Shown: in pieces, positions 16,710 through 24,682 of the stretch
Layout: each line of letters begins with the position of its first letter
Position numbering within the stretch: the first letter of the stretch is position 1
NCBI RefSeq assembly: GCF_001273955.1
Contig: NZ_LIGI01000001.1
Coordinates: 3,944,556 to 3,977,498, forward strand
Source: Bacillus sp. FJAT-27245
Lineage (GTDB): Bacteria; Bacillota; Bacilli; Bacillales; Cytobacillaceae
DNA length: 32,943 bases
Reading direction: 5' to 3'
Program-made: the position numbers and the translations under genes
The notes under the pieces: generated by a model
Told to the model about the DNA's origin: nothing
Database searches by the model: none
What the model saw: the letters and a program-made list of their open reading frames with translations, nothing else

Positions 16710-16718
16710 ATTTTAGCA
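16710..16718 (-). promoter_or_regulatory. Extended -10 promoter of hprK
   Basis: Minus strand TGCTAAAAT: TGN extension plus TAAAAT, 49 nt upstream of the hprK start. A TTTGTT 16 bp further up is the best -35. Confidence 0.5.
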
Positions 16719-16778
16719 CTTTTTTCACCGGAACAAAATCAAGCTGGCCAATTTAATCATCGTTGCACCGCTGTTGCC

Positions 16779-16808
16779 TGGACAGCCAAATGGCGAAAAC
16801 CGTATACT
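16779..16808 (+). promoter_or_regulatory. Candidate nagA promoter
   Basis: Plus strand TGGACA (16779-16784), 18-bp spacer, TATACT (16803-16808). No clear NagR/YvoA operator was found; CCTAGACGTATATTAGG at 16820-16836 is an imperfect palindrome in a suitable place. Confidence 0.4.
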
Positions 16809-16854
16809 TAAGGGAAGCACCTAGACGTATATTAGGCGAATGGAGCTGGTTGGT

Positions 16855-18030
16855 TTGGCCACTTTACTGAAAATTAAAGGCAGAATTGTTTTTGAAAATG
16901 AAGTTAAAACAAATCAATACGTCTATATAGAGAATGGAAAAATCGCTGCCGCGGGTCCTTTATCCGAAGCTGACGGAAAATACCAGGATGCCGAGGTATT
17001 TGAGTTCGGGGAATCTGCAACGGTCGTGCCTGGGTTCATTGACCTGCACATACACGGGGCGGCCGGCGCGGATACAATGGACGGTACGCATGAAGCGCTT
17101 CGGAAAATTGCCGGCGCCTTGCCCGCGGAAGGAACAACCGCCTTCCTCGCGACGACCATTACCCAGGAGCATGGAAACATCGAACAGGCATTGAGAAATG
17201 CAGCGAGCTATTGCGAAAACGATAATGTTCCCGGCAGGGCGGAAATGGCCGGCGTCCATCTGGAGGGTCCATTCATCAACGCAAAAAGGGCAGGAGCCCA
17301 GCCAAGGGAATATATTATCAATCCCGATATCGATTTATTCAAACAATGGCAAACAACAGCGGCGGGCCTGATTAAGCTTGTCACCACTGCACCCGAACTT
17401 GAAAACGGGACAGAGTTCATTGAATATTTGGCCAGTACAGGCGTCATCGCCTCCATCGGCCATACCGACGCCGGCTATGAGGAAGTTGAAAAAGCGGTCC
17501 AGGCCGGTGCCAGGCATGTTACCCACTTGTACAACGGCATGCGCGGCATGCACCACCGCGAGCCAGGTACTGCCGGGGCGGCGCTATTGTTCAAGGAGCT
17601 TCTCGTTGAAATGATTGTCGACGGCATCCATATCGCCCCTGAAATGGTCAAGTTGTCCGTTGCCGCGAAAGGCCCTGATGGGATGGTGCTCGTTACCGAC
17701 TCGATGAGGGCGAAATGCCTGAACGCAGGCGTTTATGACCTCGGGGGCCAAGATGTAACCGTTGGTAATGGCCGGGCAGTTTTGGCGGATGGGACACTTG
17801 CCGGAAGTATTTTAAAAATGAATGAAGCCGTCCGAAATGCAGCTGATTTTTCGGGGGTCAGCCTTCTGGATGCGGTCCGGATGGCAAGCGTGAACCCGGC
17901 GAAGCAGATCGGAATTTTTGATAAGAAAGGCAGCATCGCTCCAGGAAAGGACGCTGACCTGGCCGTCCTGGATTCCGGCATGAATGTCGCTGCAACATGG
18001 TGCCGCGGGGTACTGGCGCATAAAAAATAA
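16855..18030 (+). CDS. nagA: N-acetylglucosamine-6-phosphate deacetylase
   Basis: Amidohydrolase-superfamily enzyme that converts GlcNAc-6-phosphate to glucosamine-6-phosphate and acetate, the first step in use of GlcNAc and recycled cell wall. About 391 residues. The metal-site HxH is in PGFIDLHIHGA. Further ligands or catalytic residues lie in HLEGPFINAKRAGA, GHTDA, THLYNGM and VTDSMRA (catalytic Asp). KGSIAPGKDADLAVLD is the C-terminal beta-sandwich return. I prefer a TTG start at 16855-16857, with GGAG 9 nt upstream, because it gives MATLLKIKG as in B. subtilis NagA. The ATG at 16840 adds five residues but has a poor ribosome site. nagB follows after 86 nt. Confidence 0.94.
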   Translation: MATLLKIKGRIVFENEVKTNQYVYIENGKIAAAGPLSEADGKYQDAEVFEFGESATVVPGFIDLHIHGAAGADTMDGTHEALRKIAGALPAEGTTAFLATTITQEHGNIEQALRNAASYCENDNVPGRAEMAGVHLEGPFINAKRAGAQPREYIINPDIDLFKQWQTTAAGLIKLVTTAPELENGTEFIEYLASTGVIASIGHTDAGYEEVEKAVQAGARHVTHLYNGMRGMHHREPGTAGAALLFKELLVEMIVDGIHIAPEMVKLSVAAKGPDGMVLVTDSMRAKCLNAGVYDLGGQDVTVGNGRAVLADGTLAGSILKMNEAVRNAADFSGVSLLDAVRMASVNPAKQIGIFDKKGSIAPGKDADLAVLDSGMNVAATWCRGVLAHKK

Positions 18031-18116
18031 TCGAATGGCGGCAGGTTATCGTTTGGAGGAAAAGAAAAATTCCTTCATAATAAAAAAAATAAAAGGTTTG
18101 GAAAGAGGGATAAAGG

Positions 18117-18842
18117 ATGAAAATTATCAAAGTTAAGAACGATACGGAACTGGCAAAAGCCGCCGGGGAGCTAATTGCGGAAAAGGTCCGCGCCAACCCG
18201 GAGATTGTCCTGGGGCTTGCGACAGGAGGCACGCCGATTGGCACATACCAATATTTGATTGAGGATCACAAGAAAAACGGCACCTCCTACAGCAAGGCAT
18301 CATCCGTTAACCTTGATGAATATATCGGTCTGCCGAAAACAGACCCAAACAGCTATTATTACTTTATGAAAACAAATTTGTTTGACCATCTCGACATCAA
18401 CCCGGAAAGGACCTTCATTCCGGATGGAATGGCGAAGGACCTTGAGGCGGAGTGCACCAATTATGAAAAGAAAATCGCCGATCTTGGCGGAGTTGACCTT
18501 CAGCTGCTCGGCATCGGGCGCAACGGCCATATCGCCTTCAATGAACCCGGGACTTCATTTGAGAGCAGAACTCAAGTCATTTCGCTGGCGGAAGATACAA
18601 TCAAGGATAACGCCCGCTTTTTCTCCTCTCCTGAGGAAGTTCCGACAAAGGCGCTTACGATGGGGATTGCAACCATACTTGAAAGCAAGGAGATTATCCT
18701 CCTCGCTAACGGAAAGTCAAAGGCTGAAGCGCTGCACAGCCTCATTAAAGGAGAAATTACCGAAGACTTCCCTGCATCCGCGTTGCAGAAGCATGGCAAT
18801 GTAACAATCATTGCAGATGAGGATGCACTAAGCCTGATTTAA
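18117..18842 (+). CDS. nagB: Glucosamine-6-phosphate deaminase
   Basis: Converts glucosamine-6-phosphate to fructose-6-phosphate and ammonia, linking amino-sugar catabolism to glycolysis. At 241 residues it is the short, non-allosteric Bacillus type. Seen: the phosphate loop LGLATGGTPIGTY (about 32-44), catalytic Asp67 in NLDEYIG, and GIGRNGHIAFNEPG with the catalytic His138. The C-terminal extension of the E. coli hexamer is absent. An AAAGG site precedes the ATG. nagA is upstream in the same direction and a terminator follows at 18927-18950. The usual third gene nagR (yvoA) is not in the window. Confidence 0.96.
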   Translation: MKIIKVKNDTELAKAAGELIAEKVRANPEIVLGLATGGTPIGTYQYLIEDHKKNGTSYSKASSVNLDEYIGLPKTDPNSYYYFMKTNLFDHLDINPERTFIPDGMAKDLEAECTNYEKKIADLGGVDLQLLGIGRNGHIAFNEPGTSFESRTQVISLAEDTIKDNARFFSSPEEVPTKALTMGIATILESKEIILLANGKSKAEALHSLIKGEITEDFPASALQKHGNVTIIADEDALSLI

Positions 18843-18926
18843 GGAGCGGTTTTTTTACAAAAGAATCGATTGGATCTCTTTCAAACCGTGGACAAACCTT
18901 AAAGATCAAGCTTGAAAAGTGTAAAG

Positions 18927-18950
18927 AGAGCCGCAATGGCTCTTTTTTTT
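18927..18950 (+). terminator. Intrinsic terminator after nagB
   Basis: AGAGCC-GCAAT-GGCTCT followed by eight T residues; 84 nt after the nagB stop. Confidence 0.9.
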
Positions 18951-19011
18951 GTTCTCTCCCCCTCTACATTTAGAATGGGGTGTAAGTACTGTTTTTAAGT
19001 GGAGGTCCTTT

Positions 19012-19338
19012 ATGATTGGAGCAATACTTTTATTTGTGGTTGCCGGTCTGGCGGAAATCGGCGGCGGCTATTTAGTCTGGCTCTGGCTTAGGGAAGGCCG
19101 CCCACTTTTGTACGGGATTTTCGGCTGCCTTATCCTTGCCGCGTACGGAGTAATTCCGACATTGCAAAACTTCCCGACATTTGGGCGGGTGTATGCCGCT
19201 TATGGTGGAGTATTCATCATCCTGGCTGTGCTCTGGGGGTGGGGAGTCGACCGCAAAACCCCTGACTTTTTTGACTGGCTTGGGGCCGGAATTTGCCTGA
19301 TTGGTGTTTCCATCATCCTCTGGGCACCGAGGCAGTAA
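19012..19338 (+). CDS. YnfA/UPF0060 family small membrane protein
   Basis: Four-helix membrane protein of 108 residues in the drug/metabolite transporter superfamily, similar to small multidrug resistance proteins. Four hydrophobic segments are visible: about 3-23, 30-48, 60-79 and 88-104. Family-typical pieces are [31 protein letters not shown] and [15 protein letters not shown]. Function not established. The ATG at 19012 has GGAGG 6 nt upstream; a longer frame starting in the nagB terminator is not supported. Upstream TTGTTC-N16-TAGAAT (18949-18976) may be its promoter. No clear terminator follows. Confidence 0.9.
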   Translation: MIGAILLFVVAGLAEIGGGYLVWLWLREGRPLLYGIFGCLILAAYGVIPTLQNFPTFGRVYAAYGGVFIILAVLWGWGVDRKTPDFFDWLGAGICLIGVSIILWAPRQ

Positions 19339-19449
19339 AAGTCCTTTTTTAAAAAGAGCATTCTTTAAATTAATTGTCAGCTTGTCCCTAGCCACTTTCA
19401 ACAATTTTTCATATTTAGTAAGAGAAAGACTTGAAAGGGGGTTAATAGG

Positions 19450-20247
19450 ATGAAATTTATGCTGGATGCGGGCCATGGCTATTCGACAGCGGGTAAGCGA
19501 AGCCCTTCGGGGATGCGGGAATACGAGTTTAACAGGGCGGTTGCCGCCTACGCGAAAAAGGAGCTCGAAACGTACCAGGATGTTTCGGTATACCTTGCCC
19601 ATTCGGACGACCGGGATGTCCCTCTCCAAGAACGGACAGACAAGGCGAACCAATTGCAGGTGGATGCGTATGTGGCGATTCACGCAAATGCGTACGAGGA
19701 TACATGGAACAGTGCGAATGGGGTAGATACGTTCGTTTATGTGAAAAAACCAAAGGATGCCTATGAGCTTGCCTTAAAGGTTCAGCAACATTTAGTCGAG
19801 AAAACCGGACGGCGTGACCGGGGCGTCAAGACGGCCAATTTTCACGTTCTCCGCGAGACGGACATGGCCGCCATACTTACTGAGTGCGGGTTCATGACAA
19901 ATCGTGAGGAAGAGGCACTTCTACGATCTGACTCCTACAGGCAAATATGCGGAATGGCGATAGCCGACGGGATTGCCGAACAGTTCGGATTGAAGAAGAA
20001 ACAGCCGGTACCTGCCCCTCGCGACGGGATTCTTTACCGAGTACAAGCCGGAGTTTTCCGCGACAGAACCAATGCCGATGATTTGGTATCCAAACTGTCG
20101 TTAAAAGGTTACCAGGCATTTGCCGCGAAGGACAAAGATGGCCTATACAAAGTGCAGGCCGGCGCTTTTTCCAAAAAAGAAAATGCCGAAGCGCTTGTAA
20201 AAAGGCTTATGGCCGATGGGTTTGCGGCTTTGGTTTATCAGGAGTAG
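19450..20247 (+). CDS. cwlC: N-acetylmuramoyl-L-alanine amidase with two SPOR repeats (CwlC-like)
   Basis: Zinc amidase (Amidase_3) that cuts the MurNAc-L-Ala bond of peptidoglycan. The 265-residue layout equals B. subtilis CwlC, a mother-cell amidase acting late in sporulation. Catalytic domain about 1-180: zinc ligands His9 (LDAGHG), Glu24 and His78 (AIHANA), catalytic Glu145 (ILTECGF). SPOR repeats are at about 195-229 (GILYRVQAGVF) and 231-265 (GLYKVQAGAFSKKENAEAL); they bind denuded glycan. There is no signal peptide, as in CwlC. The ribosome site is AAAGGGGG. CATATTTAG at 19410 resembles a sigma-K -10, but the matching -35 spacing is short. Confidence 0.88.
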   Translation: MKFMLDAGHGYSTAGKRSPSGMREYEFNRAVAAYAKKELETYQDVSVYLAHSDDRDVPLQERTDKANQLQVDAYVAIHANAYEDTWNSANGVDTFVYVKKPKDAYELALKVQQHLVEKTGRRDRGVKTANFHVLRETDMAAILTECGFMTNREEEALLRSDSYRQICGMAIADGIAEQFGLKKKQPVPAPRDGILYRVQAGVFRDRTNADDLVSKLSLKGYQAFAAKDKDGLYKVQAGAFSKKENAEALVKRLMADGFAALVYQE

Positions 20248-20314
20248 CGAGCTGCCTTCGATAAACTTACTTACTCCACGGGGCAAGCTCAATAACGCTG
20301 TTTCCTTACGAATG

Positions 20315-20342
20315 AAAAAAGCGCGGCTTCCCGCGCTTTTTT
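20315..20342 (+). terminator. Bidirectional terminator between amidase and yvlD
   Basis: AAAAAAGCGCGG-CTTC-CCGCGCTTTTTT, a symmetric stem with A-run and T-run. It can end both the plus-strand amidase and the minus-strand yvl transcript (10 nt past the yvlD stop). Confidence 0.92.
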
Positions 20343-20352
20343 CTGTAACGGC

Positions 20353-20709
20353 TTATTTTCGCTCTTTATCCATCACAAATTTTTGAATGATAATATTCAC
20401 CAACGAAATGATAATTGCCGCAAGCAGTGCCATCCCGAAGCCTGAGATTTCAAATGCAGGCCCCATGAGCGCGTCCGTCAAAAGCAGTGTCACCGCGTTG
20501 ATTACAAACAAAAACAGCCCGAGTGTCAGGATAGTAGCCGGCAAGGTGAGCAAAATGAGCACCGGCCTGACGAGCACGTTCAGGATGGACAGCAGGAAAC
20601 TTGCAACGATAGCGGCACCAAAGCCCGATATCCGGAATGCATCGTCAAAATACCCCGCGATTGCCATGAACAGTACTGCATTAATCCCTATCCCTATCAG
20701 CCATCTCAT
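20353..20709 (-). CDS. yvlD: YvlD-like four-helix membrane protein (phage holin superfamily IV type)
   Basis: Small integral membrane protein of 118 residues with four hydrophobic segments (about 3-20, 27-46, 55-77, 86-110). LLSILNVLVRPVLILLTLPAT is the conserved signature of the YvlD/holin-IV family. Function unknown; in B. subtilis yvlABCD belongs to the sigma-W envelope-stress regulon. The ATG at 20707-20709 follows GGAG by 6 nt; a GTG four codons earlier sits within that site. Last gene of the cluster, 104 nt after yvlB. Confidence 0.88.
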   Translation of the reverse strand: MRWLIGIGINAVLFMAIAGYFDDAFRISGFGAAIVASFLLSILNVLVRPVLILLTLPATILTLGLFLFVINAVTLLLTDALMGPAFEISGFGMALLAAIIISLVNIIIQKFVMDKERK

Positions 20710-20813
20710 TTCTAGCTCCACCTTTCATTTCCAACAACTATCTTTTCTTTTTTAAAAAAACTGTAGTCTTCCTAGTAATGATCAAATTGGATTAACGTAT
20801 CCGCTAACGTTAA

Positions 20814-21938
20814 TTATAATTCATCCTTCCTAGCAGATTCGGCCTTTTTGACTGTGATGCCGCCGGTTTTCGTTTCGGCGATAATCCTGGCCGTCCGGCC
20901 ATCAGGCTGAATTGTTTTAAACCGGAGCATTTTCTGGATCATCTCGCTTTTTTCCTCAAGAAGCTGGATACGGTCGAGGTCAACCTGGAAACCGCCCAAA
21001 TTGGATCTTAGTTCGCCGTCGACCGCCTGACCTTCCGGCACATATATATCAATGCCGCCGGTCGCTGCTTTTGCCGAAAGGAACTCGCATGCCCCCTGAA
21101 TGTCACAGGTGATTCCGCCAGTAAAGGTCCTAAGATCGGCCGATTGAAAAGACCCTTCCAGCTTGATGCCGCCATTGATCGTTTCAGCCTCAACCTTTTC
21201 AACCGCACAGCCTTTTAGCTTAATATGCCCATTTCCTGTCTCAGCCTCAAGCTTTTTGCCGGAAATTCCTTTAAAGGAAATTTTTCCGCTTCCAGTCTTC
21301 GCCTTTACATCGGCTGCGCGCAGATTTTCCCCGGTTACTGGCCCGTTGAACAATTTGGCGCGAACCTTTTCGTACGATTCGTCCGGGACATACAGGACAG
21401 TGTCCACCTTCATCCATTTATGAGTCGTTAAAAATCTCAGCCGTCCTTCGACGACATCGAAAACAACCGCTTCAAGGAGCGTTTTCCTTGCCTCATCCTG
21501 GTTCTCCACCCGGTAAACGCGGGCCTGGCACTCAGCCCTGACGTTTTGCTGTTCCCATGGGACAATTTTCAGCGAGCCGTTGGCAATGTTGACATCAATA
21601 TCAGCCAGGCTCACGGCATTTTGATGAAAAATGTGTGAAATCTCCACAGATTGGCCAAAATTGAAATCCAAATCCAGTTCCTTGATTTTTTTAATCGCGG
21701 TATCAAGGAGTTCAAACAGCTTATCCTTCGTCGTATGCGACCTATACGGCTCCTCGTTTGCCCTTTTGCTTCCGGAGTCCTCGTGCACGACTACCGAGAG
21801 CTCGTTCCTCAGCTCCTGCTCCCTCTCGCCTGCGGTCTGGGAGGACTTCTCCAGCTCCTCAAGCAAGGTGATGGCTTCAACCGCCGATAAACTGCCACGC
21901 TCAACCATTTCCAAAATCCTTCTGCGCTCTTCCTTCAC
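20814..21938 (-). CDS. yvlB: YvlB-like DUF4097 protein (LiaX-type)
   Basis: Protein of 374 residues. The N-terminal helical segment (about 1-35, RRILEMVERGSLSAVEAITLLEEL) is the SHOCT-like YvlB/LiaX motif. A charged linker follows, then a long repetitive beta domain of the DUF4097 type (about 95-365) with recurrent short turns (VKAKTGSGKISFKGISG, VEAETINGGIKLEGSF, LSAKAATGGIDIYVPEG). Related LiaX of enterococci senses cell-envelope damage. No signal peptide is visible. The start is GTG at 21936-21938 behind GGAGGAAGGGG. Second gene of the yvl cluster, under the sigma-W-type promoter at 22381-22408. Confidence 0.88.
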   Translation of the reverse strand: MKEERRRILEMVERGSLSAVEAITLLEELEKSSQTAGEREQELRNELSVVVHEDSGSKRANEEPYRSHTTKDKLFELLDTAIKKIKELDLDFNFGQSVEISHIFHQNAVSLADIDVNIANGSLKIVPWEQQNVRAECQARVYRVENQDEARKTLLEAVVFDVVEGRLRFLTTHKWMKVDTVLYVPDESYEKVRAKLFNGPVTGENLRAADVKAKTGSGKISFKGISGKKLEAETGNGHIKLKGCAVEKVEAETINGGIKLEGSFQSADLRTFTGGITCDIQGACEFLSAKAATGGIDIYVPEGQAVDGELRSNLGGFQVDLDRIQLLEEKSEMIQKMLRFKTIQPDGRTARIIAETKTGGITVKKAESARKDEL

Positions 21939-22042
21939 AAAAAAACTCCCCTTCCTCCACGTTTTCCTTCACATATTTTTAAAATAAACCTAAAACTGGG
22001 ATGTCATTTTCATACCTTGCCCATTTGCAAATTGGTACAGCC

Positions 22043-22357
22043 TTACAGCTCCTGGATTGTCTTTATTCCTTTCACAACATTCCAGATAATTACCCCTATC
22101 GACAGGATTCCGTAAATCCCCATCCCGAGTATCGCTATCCCAAATCCGGCATCTGACCCGGCACCCGCACCCGCAATCGCACCAAGCATCGCAAACGGAA
22201 TCGCTACGAATGGTATGAGATGGGATAACAATGCCTTTTTGGCGTGCTCCTTCGTGATGAGGTCCTCTGCTACAAAATAAACTACAATCGGAAACAGGAA
22301 CGGTGCAAAAAAGATGCTAAAATAGCATAATCCGGACAGGACTTTCCTTGTATCCAT
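22043..22357 (-). CDS. DUF4870-like small membrane protein (YvlA position)
   Basis: Membrane protein of 104 residues with three hydrophobic segments (about 8-30, 45-67, 72-95) and the pattern VLSGLCYFSIFFAPFLFPIV ... TKEHAKKALLSHLIPF typical of DUF4870. Function unknown. The ATG start follows GGGAGG by 8 nt. It is the first gene after the sigma-W-type promoter and occupies the place of yvlA; I cannot prove orthology. A yvlC (PspC-domain) gene is not present between here and yvlD. Confidence 0.75.
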   Translation of the reverse strand: MDTRKVLSGLCYFSIFFAPFLFPIVVYFVAEDLITKEHAKKALLSHLIPFVAIPFAMLGAIAGAGAGSDAGFGIAILGMGIYGILSIGVIIWNVVKGIKTIQEL

Positions 22358-22380
22358 AACACCAGCCTCCCTTCCCTGTT

Positions 22381-22408
22381 TTTACGGGCCTTTACCTAAA
22401 AAGTTTCA
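22381..22408 (-). promoter_or_regulatory. Sigma-W-type promoter of the yvl cluster
   Basis: Minus strand: -35 TGAAAC (22403-22408), 16-bp spacer beginning with a T-run, -10 CGTAAA (22381-22386). It matches the sigma-W consensus TGAAAC-N16-CGTA and the predicted start leaves a short leader that just contains the ribosome site. B. subtilis yvlABCD is a known sigma-W target. Confidence 0.85.
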
Positions 22409-22424
22409 GTATGGGCTATTTTTT

Positions 22425-23336
22425 TCACAAATCATACCTTGCCGTCCGATGCCTGCTTTCAAAGTAGCGCTGAAGCCCGCCCGCGAACAGATTAATGAAC
22501 AGAAGGGTGAGCCCAATCGCGCCAATTCCTGCAAACGGGATCCACTTGTAGACCCGGACATCTTTAAGAATGCTCTCAAAGATCATGGGCCATGATGGAG
22601 AGGTATTGACAACTTCGTAAGCCGACCCCCATTCGTTCATCATGAATTTCTGGCTAATGAAAATAAAAACAATACCGAGCTGCGCGAGAAGGAACAGCGT
22701 CCTGCCGATATCATTGATAATCATTACAATAATATTTGGTATGACGACAGGCAGATAATAATTCCTGAATAATGTGTACGGAGAACAGCCGGAGACAATT
22801 CCCGCCTCAATATAGGGCCGTTTCTCGGTATCCCGCAAATGCGTGTGAATAATTTCGGCAACCCGCCCCGTTTCCAGCAAGGCAATGACGAGAATCATGT
22901 AAAATGGCCGCCAATCGGAGAAAAAGATGAACGGCAGGCCGGAAAAAAATGATACGAAGAAAATTGGCGGCATGAATGAAAAAAGCTGCTGCCAGCCATT
23001 CATAAGCCACTCTATAAATCTTGAATAAAAGCCAGCTACAGCTAGCGGAACGGCAAATACGTAACGCAGCGCGACGACGCCCAGGACAATCTTAAGTGTT
23101 TCTCCCGTCCCCATTATAAGCAGGCTAAGGATATCGACCCCTTTATGGGTACTTCCAAGCGGATATCCCTCCATTGGCGGAAACGGGACAAGGATGATTT
23201 TCCCCTCGTCCGTCCTTATCGCTCCAATTTCTTTCAGCTCCGTGTCTACAAATGGCAAATGCGGCCCCGCAACAGCGATGACAGCCAAAAGAGCAAGAAA
23301 AAAAGCACCGGCCCAAAGCCTCCAGTTTTTCTTCAT
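22425..23336 (-). CDS. ABC transporter permease, OppC/DppC-like
   Basis: Membrane permease of 303 residues, probably one half of a peptide or nickel-type importer. There is an N-terminal membrane anchor (about 5-25), an extracytoplasmic stretch, and about five further segments with the BPD_transp_1 fold. The cytoplasmic EAA-type loop is visible as EAGIVSGCSPYTLFRNYYLPVVIPN in part (about residues 180-204), and contacts an ATPase. GYPLGSTHKGVDILSLL is the OppC-type entry motif. Its start overlaps the stop of the upstream permease by 4 nt. No ATPase or binding protein is adjacent, so substrate cannot be inferred. Confidence 0.82.
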   Translation of the reverse strand: MKKNWRLWAGAFFLALLAVIAVAGPHLPFVDTELKEIGAIRTDEGKIILVPFPPMEGYPLGSTHKGVDILSLLIMGTGETLKIVLGVVALRYVFAVPLAVAGFYSRFIEWLMNGWQQLFSFMPPIFFVSFFSGLPFIFFSDWRPFYMILVIALLETGRVAEIIHTHLRDTEKRPYIEAGIVSGCSPYTLFRNYYLPVVIPNIIVMIINDIGRTLFLLAQLGIVFIFISQKFMMNEWGSAYEVVNTSPSWPMIFESILKDVRVYKWIPFAGIGAIGLTLLFINLFAGGLQRYFESRHRTARYDL

Positions 23337-24280
23337 CCTGATCCATTCCTTTCAAGCGGGTACAGAAGGTTTTTTCCAATCTGGCTGACTACTTTTGAAA
23401 GGAAAATAACCGATGTAAAAAGAAAGATATAACCCGCCGCGCTGTAAATATTAATTGGATAATGCTCCTGCCCTACGGCTACAATGAATGGAGAGGCGAC
23501 CGATTGGAAGAAAAAATAGGCCGCGCCCCGGTAATTCGTCAAGTATTCAACAATAAACAAGTTTGAGAGAGTATAAAGTGTAATCGTGTTCGTATGGCTG
23601 AGAATTTTCGGATAACAATTTTTCAGGACGTGCGTGTAGAGAACTCTTAACGAAGAAGTCCCTTTCGAAAAAGCCGTCTTGATGTAATCCATTGCCTGCT
23701 CATCGCGGATGCTTAAAAAGGTGATATTCGCTATATAAAAGACAGGATAAATGGAAAGATAAATGATTCCGAGAATCGTTGTGCTCATTGCGTCGCTGCC
23801 ATAGACCTTCATATAAGGGAGGAGGCCCCAACTGTATGCCGTCATGACTCCAATCTGAATCATAATAATTAAAAACAGGTCCGGGATTGACAGGAAGAAC
23901 CTTGTTAATGTTTCGCCAAAGATGCTCGTCTTCTTGTATCTTATCCGATAATCAAAAACCCCTTTGGCCACTCCGCCAAAAAGGCCGATGAATAACGCCG
24001 GGATTGCAATTTTCATGCTCTTTATAAAAGTGCGCTTAATGCTCTCAACCCGCGAATAGCCCTCCATTACGTCCCCGAGGCCTTTGTTTTCCTTTATATA
24101 TGTAAAGAACTCCTTGAATTGGCCGGCATGTTTCTCAAGGGAATATTCATATTTTGCCCCAAGATAATTCCCGGCACCGGCCTCCAGATAGATGATATCC
24201 CGAGGCAAAAACAGCAGCGCCATAAATAGCGCCATGACCAACACCCACATTGTTACCTGACTAATCAAAAATTTTAACAT
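23333..24280 (-). CDS. ABC transporter permease, OppB/DppB-like
   Basis: Permease of about 315 residues: one N-terminal segment (about 5-25), an extracytoplasmic part, then five segments from about 90. The coupling loop TAFSKGTSSLRVLYTHVLKN (about 210-229) is EAA-like. It is divergent from standard OppB proteins. First gene of a two-gene unit with the OppC-like gene (4-nt overlap). I chose the ATG at 24278-24280; a GTG three codons earlier lies closer to the GGGGGG box and is possible. Promoter at 24380-24408. Partner ATPase and binding protein must be elsewhere, if they exist. Confidence 0.78.
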   Translation of the reverse strand: MLKFLISQVTMWVLVMALFMALLFLPRDIIYLEAGAGNYLGAKYEYSLEKHAGQFKEFFTYIKENKGLGDVMEGYSRVESIKRTFIKSMKIAIPALFIGLFGGVAKGVFDYRIRYKKTSIFGETLTRFFLSIPDLFLIIMIQIGVMTAYSWGLLPYMKVYGSDAMSTTILGIIYLSIYPVFYIANITFLSIRDEQAMDYIKTAFSKGTSSLRVLYTHVLKNCYPKILSHTNTITLYTLSNLFIVEYLTNYRGAAYFFFQSVASPFIVAVGQEHYPINIYSAAGYIFLFTSVIFLSKVVSQIGKNLLYPLERNGSG

Positions 24281-24289
24281 CTTTCTCAC

Positions 24290-24642
24290 ATCCCCCCTGG
24301 CCTGAAAAACAGCACACAGGACCCTTTTTATGGAGCCACTTCGTCTTTTTTAACTCCTTCTTACTTTTCTGTTACATATATTTTACACAAACTTCAGAAT
24401 TGTTACAATTTTGGAAGAAAGATGTAACGGTATGTATAACTAGCCAGCCGTAAAAAGATAGTTGTTCTTTGAACATTTACTTTTAGATGACGAACTTGGA
24501 AGGAAAAAAGCTACCAAAAATCTGTCAGGCGGCCAGGACTCCGATTCTGTGTCATGATTCTTCGGATTTCGGGATTCTTGTGGCTCATTGCCTTTCTGTT
24601 TGATTTACGCAAATCCAGATTCAATTTTTATCCCCACACACC
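24290..24642. other. Gene-free interval between permeases and uvrA terminator
   Basis: About 350 bp. It holds the permease promoter (24380-24408). An AAGGAG box at about 24353-24358 (minus strand) has no usable start codon behind it. The part 24409-24642 shows no gene, repeat or clear regulatory motif. Confidence 0.6.
24380..24408 (-). promoter_or_regulatory. Sigma-A promoter of the permease pair
   Basis: Minus strand: TTGTAA (24403-24408), 17-bp spacer, TAAAAT (24380-24385). Leader about 95 nt. Confidence 0.6.
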
Positions 24643-24677
24643 AAAAAGGAACCGCCCCATAAAATTGGGCGGTCCCG
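24643..24677 (-). terminator. Intrinsic terminator after uvrA
   Basis: Minus strand: GGGACCGCCCAA paired with TGGGGCGGTTCC (one mismatch) around a short loop, then five T residues. It starts 6 nt after the uvrA stop. Confidence 0.88.
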
Positions 24678-24682
24678 TTATC

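Noticed and set aside
16785-16840. CcpA (cre) or NagR operator upstream of nagA
   Set aside because: The best cre-like match has about four mismatches, and the CCTAGAC/TTAGG palindrome does not match the NagR consensus well enough to call.
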